The notes beneath the pieces are model-generated. The model ran no database searches. It worked only from the letters and a program-made list of their open reading frames with translations, and was not told the origin of the DNA. Of a stretch of 64,000 nt of DNA, positions 19,087-31,632 are shown piece after piece (position 1 is the stretch's first letter; every line of letters starts with the position of its first letter). The stretch is taken from contig MCFE01000087.1 of the NCBI GenBank assembly GCA_002104905.1, forward strand, positions 62,001 through 126,000, written 5' to 3'. Made by a program: the position numbers and the translations under genes. Origin of the DNA: Basidiobolus meristosporus CBS 931.73 (taxonomy: Eukaryota > Basidiobolomycota > Basidiobolomycetes > Basidiobolales > Basidiobolaceae).

Positions 19087-22000
19087 ATGAGCCCCAAGCT
19101 GTCACTCTCTGCAATGTCTACTACTGCTATTACTGGAATTTTTCCCTCTGCTGAAAAGCTGGATGGATCTAACTACCAAGTGTGGAAGGTGAAGATGAAG
19201 ATGCTGCTACAAGAAAGAGGCCTTTGGGATATTGTCATGGGGGAAGAATGCCCTTCTAAGAACGTGGGAGAGGAAGCCTTAAATTACCAGAAGAAAGAAC
19301 AAAGTGCCTTTAACTGCATTTGCCTTAATGTCAAGGACAAATTGCTAATTCAATGCTCAAGAGCAAAAACGGCAAAGAATGCCTGGAAAGCATTAGAAGA
19401 CACCTACCAGTTGTGTTCAGCTGCCAAGTAGATGTATTTGAGACAAAAATTCTATACTACAAATATGCTGCCAGAAGTAGAATTGAAAAATCTATTAACA
19501 GAATTACCCTGCTGGTAGATGAGATGGAATCTGTGGGTGTACCAACTACTGATGAGGCTGCAATAGTTACCATCCTGAATAGCCTGACAGACATGTTTCA
19601 GGGCCTTGTATCAGCCCTAGAGCTCAGAACTGAAGATTTGACCTTAAATTACATATATGGAAGGCTCCTGGATGAAGAATTAAGAAAATTAAGCGCCAAT
19701 AAGAAGGAAGAAGAAAATGCTTTAATAAGCAATGATGACCAACAAAGGAGGTACCCAAGACCCTACAAAGGCAACAGCAACCTGCTTTGCAACTACTGCA
19801 ATAGGAAAGGACACACATCAGACCGGTGTTTCAAGAAGAAAGTTAATCAGCAAAAGAAGCCTGAATATAAAAACGCTGCAACAATTGAAGATAGACCATT
19901 CATATCTGCACTAAATATGACCACAAACAAGGATTCTCAGACGTGGTATATTGACTTTGGAGCTTCTCAACACTTAACACACCAAAAAGAACTTTTTACC
20001 CAATATCAAGAAATTCCAATTAAGAAGGTTTTCATGGATGACAATAGCACACTTGATGCAGTGGGAGAAGGAACTATCCAAGTAAACCTTAGAAGCAGTG
20101 AAGGAAGCCAAACACTGACCTCTAAAGACATACTCTATGTACCAGAAATAGCCAAGAACCTACTCTCTGTAAGCAAGGCCACAGCAGAAGGACTCAGTTT
20201 CAGTTTTGACAATTCTGGATGCAGGATCACTGATTAAAATGGTGTTCATATTACTTTGGGCATCAGAGATCAGAATCTATACAAGTTGACTTATATTCCA
20301 TCATATCTGGAAGCCAATATAAGTAACTAAAATGAAGAAACACCAATGCTTTGGCATAGGAGATTTGGACACATCAATTTTGATTATTTGCGTAAAATGA
20401 TCAAAGATCAGCTATTTCTGGAGTGAAAATTGATCCCCAGCTAAATTGGAGCACTGTGAGGCCTGCAAATATGGGAAACAAGCCAGACAACTGTTCAAGA
20501 GCTCTGGGTTAATCAAAACTAAGAAAAAATTAGATCTAATTCACTCAGATCTGTGTGGACTTATACAAAATTTATCCTTAGGCAGGATGAAGTATTTAAT
20601 CACATTTATTGATGATTATACAAGATACACATGGGTCTACTTCATGGAGAGAAAGGAAGAAGCTCTGTCTAAGCTTAGGGAGTTCAAAGTCATGGTGGAG
20701 AGAGAAACTGGTGAAAAAATCAAGAAAATACGCTCTGACAATGGTGGAGAATATACCTCAGAACTCTTCATCCACTTCTGCAAAATTCATGGGATAAAGC
20801 AAGAGACTACTGTACCATACTCCCCACAGCAAAATGGAGTAGCAGGACAAGCTAACAGATCAATAATTGATATGGCAAGATCTATGATCCATGATCAAAA
20901 ATTATCCTATGTTTTTTGGGTGGAATCAGTTGCCACTGCTATATACCTTAAAAATAGGAGTTATAACAGAATACTTCGTGATTCTACTCCATTTGAAGCA
21001 TGGTATGGATACAGACCAAGTGAAGAGCAACTAAGAATATTTGGGTGTACAGCATATGCCAAAAAACTGGCCGGAAACCAGTCAAAATATGAGCCAAAAA
21101 GTGTAAAATGCATATTTTTGGGCTACTGCAATATCAAAGCAAAGAAGCTGATCAAGTCCAGGGATGTGTTGTTTGATTAAAATTTTAAATTTTCACAAAA
21201 AATGACATTAGACGATGACAAAAATTTGATCTCAACTCCATCAATTGTCAGGATTGAATCAGAGCAAAACAATGAGAATTTCTTCACTCCAGAGGACTCT
21301 ACAACCATTGTTCAGCCAGAATCAGTGCCCAGGAATATCCCAGAAGTGATCATTCCAGTATCAAATGCCCGGAGATCCAATTGGACAAGAAATAGCCCAA
21401 ATTACTATATCAATGAGGATACAAACTTAGCCTATGCCTATTCAGTCCATATTGATGAACCCCAGACTGTAAGAGAGGCCCTAAATAGCCCTCAGACAAA
21501 GTTTTGGAGATCTACAATGACTGAGGATTTTCAGGCCCTGATGGAAAATCAAACTTGGGACTTAGTCAAATTACCAATCAACCAAAAATCAATTGGATGC
21601 CAATGGGTCTTCAAGACAAAATACAAGGCTGATGGTACAATTGAAAGATACAAAGCAAGACTTGTAGCCAAAGGATACTCTCAAACAAAAGGACTTGACT
21701 ATACTGAGACCTTTGCACCGGTAGCCAAGTTTAACTCCATCAGATTAATATTGGCTATTGTAGCCAAATATAAGTTTTTTATTCATCAAATGGATGTAAA
21801 AACTGCATTTTTGATTGGAGAACTTGATGAGGACGTGTATATGGATCAGCCTGATGGGTTTGTAGACCCAGATAACCCCCATTTGGTCTGCAAGCTTAAA
21901 AAGTCACTATACGGTGTGGTAGGGTAAACATACCTCCCACAGACAAGTTTATTCATATAGTCATTATGATATACTTATCCATATTTTATCTTATCAGTAT

Positions 22001-23836
22001 TACCCCATTCTTCTTTTGCCCATATTATCAGTATTATCCCCATATGATGTTTACTCTGATTAGTTATTAGCATTAGTTATCCCAGATGTTATTCAGCTTT
22101 GTGATCAGTAGATGTATCTATATAAGGCAAGTACCCGCGTCAGTACCCGTGACACATGACCTAGGTCTGTGTTACCATCTCTACCATTTCAATACCATAT
22201 ATGGTATTTCTATGTTGCACAGGTTTCAGACTACTGATTCCTGATTGGTTGAGAGTGCTGTGCCTTTTAGAACCTTCCAGGACATTCTTGGCATATTTTT
22301 AGCTCATAGCAATGTCATCAAGAATTCCACTGATACCTAGAATCTTCTAGAACCTTGTCATTAGTAATCACTTGGCAATCAGGAAAAGTATTTAAGGGAA
22401 AGCAATCCCTCATCAATAAATCATCCCTTCTATCAGTTACACTTCTCCCTTATTGATTAGCAGTTGATCACTGCACCTGCCTTCAACAGTACATCTCAGA
22501 CCTGCCATCAAGGAGCTTTTCAGGGTAGTGCACAAGACACACAGAGGCCTTTGGAGACACTTGGAGCACCTAGGAAGCTAGAGAAGCAGGAGCTTTAACC
22601 ATAGAGACATACTGACAAAGACACCAGCAGTTTAGACCCAGAGGTTATTGCACCCATCAGACACCTCACACACCTTGAGTTGTGTAGCTTCTCCCAGGAG
22701 TACCTCTACACCACCACAATGGTCTCAAACAATCACCAAGAGCCTGTAATTGCAAGATAGATTCTTATTTGGAATCTTTGAGTTTCAAAAGGAGTAATGC
22801 TGACTATAGTATATACTATAAGCCAGATAGAACAAATCCAGTTCTATTAGCTCTATATGTGGATGATCCTATTATAGCCACCAATAACCTAGAAACATTG
22901 GAAGAGACTGAATCCAGCCTATCTAAGGAGTTCAAGATGTCCAATCTAGGAGAACTTGGTTACTACTTAGGGACTAAGTTCTCCATAGACAGAAGTACCC
23001 ATACTGTCACCCTAAGCCAGTCCAAGTATATTCAAGATATACTAAAGAAGTACCAAATGGAAGACTGTAAACTGGCAGCTACCCCAATGGAGACAAACCT
23101 TAACTTGGTCAAAACCTATTCAAATCCAGAGAGCTTGGTGCCATCTGAAAGCCCTGACTTTCCTTATCAATCTATGGTCGGCAGTCTGATGTATATTGTG
23201 CTTGGAACATGTCCAGATATCTCATATTCAGTGGGAGTTGTCAGCCAACATAGTCAGAACTATGGATCTGATCATATTGCAGCAGTTAAGCGGATTTTTA
23301 GATACCTAAAAGGAACTGCTGATATCTGCTTAAGATACACTTATAAGAACTCAGAACAGGATCTTGTGGGATATTCTGATGCTGATTGGGGACAAAATTT
23401 AGAAGATAGAAGATCCACCACAGGCTACACCTTTCTTTACTGTTAAGGAGCAATTTCATGGAACTCAAGAAAGCAACCAACCGTAGCACTTTCCACCACA
23501 GAGGCAGAGTATATGGCAGCCTGTGAAGCTACAAAAGAAGCAATGTGGTTAAGAAAGCTGTTTACAGATTTAGGCCTATGTCAAAAAATGCCTATTACTT
23601 TATTTCAAGATAATAATGGATGTATACAATTAGGTAGAAATCCAACTTTTCATGCTAGAACCAAGCACATAGATATTAGACATCATTTCATACGTGAAGC
23701 TATAGAGAATAACTTAGTTAGCTTGGTTTACTGTCCCACAGATGAAATGATTGCAGACATATTTACCAAACCATTAGCTAGAGACAAGTTTGAATATCTT
23801 AGGTCAAAATTAGGACTAGTCAGTATGAGCATTTAG
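19087..23836 (+). pseudogene. Copia-A element 2 gag-pol, multiply broken
   Basis: Same domain order as element 1. Lesions visible: stop at 19429 (Lys codon changed to TAG) with a nearby frameshift; protease active site YIDFGAS instead of YIDSGAS (19951-19959); stop at 20235; small deletions near 20328 and 20415; an in-frame deletion of about 27 bp after 21129; stop at 21178; the LTR-C insertion after 21914; and a stop at 23442. RT (YVDDPII, with Leu changed to Pro) and RNase H (GYSDADWG, STTEAEYMA) segments remain readable at 22769-23836, ending YCPTDEMIADIFTKPL. It cannot encode a working polyprotein. Confidence 0.88.
21915..22718 (+). repeat. LTR-C solo LTR (804 bp) inside Copia-A element 2
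   Basis: Begins TGTGGTAGGG and ends CACCACCACA, so the ends are inverted (TGTGGT/ACCACA). Flanks are ACGG (21911-21914) and ATGG (22719-22722). The uninterrupted sister element reads ATGG once, so this is a 4-bp target duplication with one later change (5 bp if the first T is counted differently). It has TATA-like TATTTAAG (22389) and AATAAA (22415). No LTR-C internal region is present anywhere in the window, so the parent family is unknown. Confidence 0.75.
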
Positions 23837-23847
23837 CTGAGTGGGAG

Positions 23848-24193
23848 TGTTGTAAAAATTTGTATTTCCACCTAAATATTCATCTAACTTAGTCACTTAG
23901 ATCATCACCTTCAAATCCTAGAGAACACTGACCAAATTCCTTGTTGGGATTTACTTAGAATATTTTCACCAAAATACCAGGTACCCAGAACATGAAAATT
24001 CTCAAGTTGTCCAAGCAGCCCCAAACTTTGCACACATGCTCCTGGGACCTTCCTTAACCTATTCTATGTGTTTGTAATGCCAAGACTAGGTAAAAGTATA
24101 AATACTACTTTTACATTCAATAAATCATTAAGTGAAAACCACATAATCTACTTGTTCTCCAAATCACTTCCAATATCTCCAAGACTTACAACA
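23848..24193 (+). repeat. Copia-A 3' LTR of element 2
   Basis: 346 bp from TGTTGTAAAAATTTG to ACTTACAACA, with TATAAATA and AATAAA kept 22 bp apart. It is the right end of the tandem Copia-A array. Confidence 0.88.
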
Positions 24194-27077
24194 TGTTAAG
24201 TGCTCTGCCAAGGGTGGCATGGCATTGTTGTGGTCTTAGTGAACTTTACCACTTTTTGAATGGATCTACCTGACCAATAAATCCAATTGCCTTACATGGC
24301 AAACAACTTAATGGGGTTTTGACAGCCTCTTTGCAAGCATCTGACAGCATTATTATGGCAGCATGGTGGCCTACCGCTAGTTCTGTATAGTGCTACCCCA
24401 CCACTTTACCAAATGGTATTTTGTTTTTCTACCTACCCTTGCACAAATCATATATTCCTCTGCAGATTCACCCCTCTTCATTTGCTTACCCACTACTACC
24501 TTGGGTATTCCACATGTAGTTTGATTCAAAAGATGCTATGGCCTCCTGCTTACTATCCTCTACAAACATTCACACCCTTTGCAATTGACATACCTCTATC
24601 ACCCAACTTTATTGCTTTTTAGTGTGATATATGCAAAGTTGCCATATACCTTGTATTGCTGGTAACATTTGTATCTTGCAAACATCTGCTTGGTTGCCAC
24701 TACTTCTACCATGAATGCCTCCTAAACATATGCAAAGAACCATTTAGTATTTAGCCAATATATTCCTTCTCCCTGCTGGACTCTAGTCCACCTTGTAGGT
24801 GTGTTCTGGCTCTTGTTTGTGTAAGTTCTGTATTGAATGGTGTAGAAATTGGCTTGTGACCAAGATGAATCTGTGATTCCTTAGAAGTGTTTTCCTAATA
24901 AAAATTAGCTGCTTGTTGCACCCAACACAACTTTGCATTACTTCACTGATTACCCTTGCATGGGGGCTGCTTAGCTTCTTAATTCCATAGGTATAGGTGT
25001 CTCCATGTGCACATCTGTCCTCAGTATTTTCAGACTGTTCCTGGCTGTCCTCCATGCACCAACCCATCACATCCATGACAGATTTGAAGGTAATCTTCCT
25101 GATGGGATTGGGATATGGTAGTACTTGCAACTTGACTTGTCTTCCTAGTACTCCACACATCTGCTCCATAGGCAACTCCCAATAGGTGACACAAGGTTCA
25201 GCATTGTCAACACACTAAGCAAGATGGAGTAGTGAATGGATACAGTAGCAGCAGAGATCTATATGCTCAGCTTTATGCTTGTAGCATAGCCACTTAATTC
25301 CTGTCACAAACTCTTTGCACAAAAGCTGTAGATGTGTCAGGTTGGCATTGGTGATCCACTTTTGGATAAATACTCCTATAATGTCCACATATGACTCCCA
25401 ATACTTTCAATGTACTCTTGGTAGAAGTGACTTCAGAAGGCCACTTGACTAAACACATATCCAGGTCATCCAGTCCTTGCACTTGTATTGTTGTATATGT
25501 GTATGAATGTTGATGGGAGCCCATGAGAAGTACTTAGGGTAGCAGATACTTTGTAATATCTTGCCAACTCTTTCAGATTTCTCCAATATCTCAAAGGGCA
25601 CATTTAGCTTGAAATGCCCCATGTACAACTTGGTCATCAGTATAGGGATATTGCTGAAAAGCAAGTGCATTGCTCCCAGTGGAAAGCTTTTGGTCCAACA
25701 GATACCCTCTATCTTAAATATCTCCTGTTTCTAATTGATTACATATTCCAGCCAATGGCTGATAGCTTGCCAACTTTGCTGCAATTGCATGCTGACATCT
25801 GTACAGTCTCTCTGCAGAGAGATGATGTTCTTAGTGTTAATGTTTGGGTAATAATAATGAGTGTGAGTTATAGAGTAAGTCACCTGGTTCTCACACATTT
25901 GACAGCAATATCATTCATTGTGCCCTGAAAAGCTGGCTATCTTGCTACTGGCTGGGGTATCTCCAATGCATATTATAATATCACCTTTTGCATGATGGCC
26001 ATTAACTGTTATCCTGCTGGAAAGCATACACAGCTCATCCATTAATGGGTTCAGGTGGCTATCCAGGTTGAGCAGTGACTTAGACCCAGATCCTAGTGAG
26101 ACTACCAATAGATTTTTGCTCTGATACCATAAGATAGGAAGCAGATTCAGATTGATGAGAATCAGCAGCCAGCAGGATTGGTGGGTAAAGTAATTGTTTA
26201 ATCAGGATCCAGCAAGTGCCAAGGAAAAGGCATGGTCATACATATCTGCAAAGTAGCCCTTGCTTCTCAGCTGTTTGTAAGGTTTGCAATAATATATACA
26301 TGATATGTTTGTGCCTGATTGATACTAAGTGCAGTACTTTATAGCTACACAATATTACTCAGACTGTATGAGCTTCTTTAGATGGGGTATTACTGGAATA
26401 TATCCAGAGTGAAAACAGTGTGTTCCCTTGATGGTGTTGGATTTGTGACAAGTAGATCACCTTGCAATGGTGGCATTTTCTGATGTGAGCACCATGCAAC
26501 TGCTAACACATGCTGGTATCAGGATGGCCTCTGGGCCATGTGTTGCCAGCCACATGGTGATTTTCCATTTATACCATGTACCTGGTGAGTTGAACCCCAA
26601 GATGGTTTGGCAAGAAGTAGTAGTAGATCCTCAAAGTCCCCATTGCTGCCATTGGTAGAAACATGCCACTTCTCTAGCCACAACATTACATCATTCACCA
26701 GTAGATGGATTACTGGGCTCCCTTGACTCCATAAAGTAGACTTGTTCTGTTGGATCATGCCACATTCAGCCATAAGTGCCAAATGATGCCATAGTGTGCC
26801 AGGGAGGCCAAGTGAGCCTATACTTGGCCACTGAGTGTGAAACATAGCTCTGCATCTTCAGGCAAAGCAGCCCCTGTGTTTCACCCATTGTGTTGGAGAA
26901 AATCCATTTTTTGATCTTTTTTTTTAGGTCAATGTTGTACAGTATGTGTAAGAGCACAGAAGAACTGTAGACATGCATCAGGTACTCAATGCCCATGTCA
27001 CTCTGAATCTAGCTCCTGTGGCTTGTAACATGTCACAAAAATGCATGGCACTATCTTGGTCCACTGGTACTATCTGG
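24194..27077 (-). mobile_element. CACTA/Plavaka-like DNA transposon, copy 2, opposite orientation
   Basis: The reverse complement aligns with copy 1. The 346-bp terminal repeat (26738-27077) has lost its last few bases, ending CTGGCGC where other copies read CTGGCACTAT. Transposase remnants lie at about 26110-24780, and the 3' region is cut by the Copia-A LTR end at 24193. Compared with copy 1, the segment just inside the terminal repeat is different (26200-26735), so the helper frame seen in copy 1 is absent. Gypsy-G element 1 starts immediately after the damaged terminal repeat. Confidence 0.7.
24783..26110 (-). pseudogene. CACTA/Plavaka-like transposase remnants, copy 2
   Basis: Minus-strand segments match copy 1: GSKSLLNLDSHLNPLMDEL (about 26090-26030), DTPASSKIASFSGHNE (about 25960-25913), and EQMCGVLGRQVKLQVLPYPN (about 25170-25110) with the following conserved C-terminal helix region. 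The SFSGHN form here is closer to the usual family motif than SFSRHN of copy 1. Frames are broken between the segments. Confidence 0.6.
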
Positions 27078-27432
27078 CGCTTGAATGTTTAAGTTAGATC
27101 AGTTTTTAGTCAAATCAATTAGCTATATGCTAGGTTATCAGTAAATCAGTATTATCTATCATATCAGTAACATTAGTCAGCAAATGAATCAGCAGATCCT
27201 TATAAGACAGAAATAGATATACTAAGTAGGATCTTATTGGGTGATGATGATGCAATCAAATGAGTCATTAGCCACAGCCTACATTAGGAAATACAATTAG
27301 TCAGCAATTGATCTGGCAAAATGTATATAAGGAGCTGCTGGAACCTCAATAAAGATCAGTTCAAGTTTTAGTGAATACAATACTAGCTAAACTCCCTATT
27401 CCTCTACAACTCTTGTACCAAGACTTGTAACA
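27078..27432 (+). repeat. Gypsy-G 5' LTR (5'-truncated)
   Basis: Matches 31633-32000 apart from its missing first bases and scattered substitutions. TATATAA at 27324 and AATAAA at 27348 lie 24 bp apart. Confidence 0.88.
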
Positions 27433-27442
27433 TTGGTAGCAG
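27433..27442 (+). other. Gypsy-G primer-binding site
   Basis: TTGGTAGCAG follows the LTR. TGGTAGCAG pairs with a tRNA ending CTGCTACCA, as many initiator tRNA-Met species do. This is a conventional full-length tRNA 3'-end primer, unlike the Copia elements. The matching host tRNA is not in this window. Confidence 0.6.
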
Positions 27443-27490
27443 CAATAACCAGAAACCTCCCTCCTGAAGAAAGAAGAAACCACCCTCAAG

Positions 27491-30400
27491 ATGTCGGACA
27501 ATCAAGAATGGAAGAATGCCATGCAGCAAATCCTGGCCCAACAGCAACAATTACTCCAGATCCTCAGCCAACAGCAACAAGGATTGACTACCATGGCTCA
27601 GAGCCAGCAAAGCCCTGTCAAGAGCAACTTTAGTGTGAAGGTCAACCAGTACCATGGCAGAGTCAATGAAAACCTGGGAGCTTGGCTCTTTCAGATTGAA
27701 GAAGCTTTTAAAGCTAAAGGAATTGCTCCAGAAAGCAAATTGCATTATGCAGCTTCTTACCTGGCATATGCAGCTTTACAGTGGTACCACAACAAGATCA
27801 GGTCAGCCACTATGATGTGATGCTCTACTATCTCTACCTGGGATGAGTTTGTGTTGGAAATTCAGGATGCTTTTGAACCTTTACACCAGCAGATACTACT
27901 AAGAAGGAAGTTAGAGACACTCAGACAGAAAGGAATGGTTCAAGAATACATCTATGAGTACAGATGTCTACTTGGACAAATTGAAAGAATGGACCCCCTG
28001 GATCAAGTTGAATACTTTATTGATGGGTTGAAAGAAAGAACTTGCAAGGAAGTGAATTATCAAAGACCTCAGACTATTGAAGGAGCCATCAAAATTGCCA
28101 TTGACTATGCCTCAGTTATGTTTGGAGTTGGGAAGTCTACAGTTACTAATCAGAAAGGCTACAATCATCATGATAGAAGACAGTCAGAAGCAGTACCAAT
28201 GGAAATAGATGCTATGCAGAAGAACCCCACCTCAGAAGAATGCAGGAAGAAAGGACTTTGTTTCAATTGCCACCAGCAAGGACACATCTCAAAGTACTGC
28301 CCCCAGAGAAGAAATGGACACCTGCCAACAAAAACCTTCAACCATATTGAGTCCCATGAACACAGTAATGTGGAGGATGAGCTTGAAGAAGACTTGGAAC
28401 TCACCTTCCATATGACAGAAGAGTACTTGTCTCAAATGACCTCAAACTCAGGGAAGTTATTATACTTAAATGGAGTAATCAATAGAGTACCTGCCAAAAT
28501 CATGATTGACTCAAGAGCATCACATGAATACATGTCAGAACAATTTGCCTTGCAAGCTGGAATCAACTTGGAACCTACCAAATCAACTTCAGTCTCCACG
28601 GCTGATGGGAACTCTCACATATTTAACGGTATTACCCAGCCAGTAAGAATGAAGATCAATCACTATGAAGAAGATCTACAGGCTTATATATTTGGGAACT
28701 GCAAGTTTGACCTTGTACTTGGAAAAACCTGGCTATTTTGTTGTAATCCATCAATTAACTGGAGAACCCATGCTACTCAGATCCAAAAGGACAACAAGAC
28801 CTATGAGCTACTACCTGCCAGGCTAGATTTCAACTTGGTCAATTCAGTGTGTGTGAGACAAGTGAACTTAGCAAGACCCATTTCTGTAGAGCACTTAGAA
28901 AAGGTACCCAGATGTTCCTCATGGCGGTATTACAGGAAGATTCCTCTACCCCAGCACCCCAGCAGGTCCAGACTCTCTTGAAGAAATATTCAGACATGTT
29001 TCCAGATGAGCTTGTAAGCCTACCACCAGTCAGAGACATGGATCATGCCATTGACACAGGAGATAGCCCTCCAGTAAGCAAGACACCTTACAGAATGAGT
29101 CCATTGGAATTGAAGGAAATGGAGAGACAAATTGATCAGCTTTTGAAGCAAGGATACATCAGGCCCAGCAAGTCACCCTGGGGAGCACCAGTGCTTTTTT
29201 TGAAAAAGAAGGATGGAACACTTCGGATATGCATTGACTACAGAGCCCTGAACTCAGTTACTGTCAAGATTAAGTACCCCATACCTTGGATTGATGAGCT
29301 TTTGGATCAACTTAATGGAGCCACTATTTTCAGCAAGATTGACCTCATGTCAGGATACAACCAGATTAGGGTGAAACCAGAAGATATCCCTAAGACAGCA
29401 TTCAGGACCACATATGGACATTACAAGTACTTAGTCATGAGTTTAGGCCTCACTAATGCCCCTGCAACATTCATGAAGCTGATGCAGACTGTCTTTCAGG
29501 AGTACTTAGACAAGTTTATGATAATCTACCTAGATGACATATTGATATACAGCAAGACAGAAGAGGATCACTTGGTACACATTGAAAAGGTCTTGAAGAA
29601 ACAAAGAGAGAACAAGCTATATGGCAAGCTAGCCAAGTGTGAATTCTTCAAGGAACACGTTGAATATCTGGGACACATAGTGACTAGCACAGGAGTAACC
29701 CTAGACCCCAAGAAGGTTGAAGTTATCAAGAATTTGAAGCAGCCCATAGCATATCAGAACTCAGATCATTCCTTAGAATGGCATCCTATTATCAGAGATT
29801 TGTCAAGTCCTTTGCAAGCATTGCAGCCCCTTTAACTGATATCCTCAAGAAAGACAACACCTACAAGTGGGATATAGCCTGTGAGACTGCATTTCAGACG
29901 CTCAAGAATGAACTCAATAAGCTGCCAAACTTAAGAATACCTAACTTCAGAAAAGAGTTTACCCTGTGCGCAGATGCTTCAGATTATGCAATTGATGGAG
30001 TACTAAGCCAAGAACACAAGGGAAAGAACTACGCAGTTGCCTTTGAGTCCAAGAAACTGAACTCAGCAGAACAAAACTATCCTGGGCATGAGAAGGAGAA
30101 GCTGGCTATAATACACTGCCTGAAGACATGGAGATGCTATATTGAAGGAGGCAAATGTACTGTAAAGACTGATCATGCCTCACTGAAGTATATACTTATT
30201 CAGAAGGTTCTATCAAGAACAATGACAAGGTTGAGTGAATACATTCAGAAATTTGACTTGGAGATTGTCTACTGCACTAGGAAAAACAAAACGGTTGTTG
30301 ATGCCTTATCAAGACTAAAACAAGTGGCACAACTCAGCTTGGTGCATGAATCAAATTGGCCTAGCTTATTACCACAATACTTGGAGGACCAAGCCATTCC

Positions 30401-31622
30401 TAATGAGGTGGATGAAGAGATAAAGATGATAATCCGAGATGAAGCCAGCATATTTGTTGTACAGGATGAAACACTCTACCAAATTGTTGATGGAAGCCCT
30501 ATTGCCTATTGTCCATATGTTGCTTGCCTGGATTTAATACATAAGCTACACAATGGATATGGACGTCTAGGGATTGAAGTAACCTATAGCCTTGTGAAAG
30601 CCAGAGCATGGTGGCCCAGAATGAAACAAGATATTGAGAAGCTAGTGAAAACATGCCCAAACTGCCAAATTAATCAAGGCCAGCCGCAAAGAATTGCCAA
30701 ACCCTTCCCTTTGCAGCCTGTAAGACCATTTGAGAGATGGGGAATTGACTTTATTGGAAGACTGCCAACCACCAGGAATTGCAACCGTTGGATCCTAGTA
30801 GCAATTAACCATGCCACTAAATGGCCAGTTCCTAAAGCTGCACCAATAGCCAGTGAACAGGAAGTTTTAAGTCTCATTTACCATGAGATCCTGATGAAGT
30901 TTGGATGCCCTGTGGAGATCTTATCTGATGGAGGAGCAAACTTTATGGCAAAGACATTAGAGGCTTACCTGGAAAGGCAGCAGATTAAACACTTGAAAAC
31001 CTTGGCATATCACCCCAGAACTAATGCAGTCATTGAACGCTTTAATGGATTATTTAGAAAAATGCTGACCAAGTATGCAAATGGAGCTGTCAGTAGATGG
31101 GATGAGTATATAGATCAAGCACTTTTTGCCTGCAGAGTTAGAGTGCACAACACTACCCAACAATCACCATTTTACTTAATGTATGGATGTGAACCAAGGA
31201 TTCCAGGAGATCTCACACAACCTAAGCTTACAGATGCCTTAGAAGATGAACTTAGTCAGCCCAGTAGACACCAGCAATTGGAACAAAGACAACAAGAGGC
31301 ACAGGCCTATGTATCTTAAAGTGCAGAAAAGATGAAGCAGAGATTTGATAAGACTATAGCACCAGAAGCATTGACAGTTGGGAACTTTGCATTGCTAAGA
31401 AACAACACTTGGAAGAAGTTTGAGCCACAATGGGCAGGACCATTCAAGATCATCACAGAATGTCCATTTGCAACTTACCAACTAGTGGATAAACAAGGGA
31501 ATATCTGGGAAGATTTAGTTCATAGAGACAAACTCAAGCTTGCAAGACTTGCTGACAATACTGAACCATCAAGATCATGGTATCACAAGAAAAGAGATTC
31601 AGGAGAACCCTCTCAACTTTAG
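27491..31622 (+). pseudogene. Gypsy-G element 1 gag-pol, broken by two stops and two frameshifts
   Basis: Gag starts at 27491 (MSDNQEWKNAMQQIL, followed by Gln-rich repeats). Zinc knuckle [14 protein letters not shown] is at 28259-28300. Protease reads IDSRASHEY (about 28505), where sister copies read IDSGAS, so the catalytic Gly is replaced by Arg. RT palm YLDDILIYS is at about 29527. RNase H begins at about 29960 (CADASDYAIDGVL). Integrase zinc-binding region precedes CPNCQ (about 30540-30670), with catalytic segments GIDFIG, LSDGGANF and VIERFNG, and a C-terminal GPY/F-type module WAGPFKI (about 31430). Lesions: TGA at 27818; one-base loss near 28845; one-base loss in a C run near 29745; TAA at 31317. 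No chromodomain is seen. Length and domain order are standard for the superfamily. Confidence 0.88.
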
Positions 31623-31632
31623 TGGGGGAGAA

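Larger units (their letters stand above)
18734..24193 (+). mobile_element. Copia-A element 2, decayed, containing an LTR-C solo LTR
   Basis: LTRs are 18734-19082 and 23848-24193. The body matches element 1 closely over its whole length but carries many lesions and an 804-bp LTR-C insertion (21915-22718). The right LTR is directly followed by a Plavaka-like copy in opposite orientation, with no primer-binding site after it. The purine tract GAGTGGGAG precedes the 3' LTR. Confidence 0.88.

Noticed and set aside
27540-27600. CAACAGCAACAA repeats as a microsatellite or CRISPR-like array
   Set aside because: They encode the Gln-rich start of Gypsy-G Gag and recur in each Gypsy copy; no spacer-repeat pattern exists.
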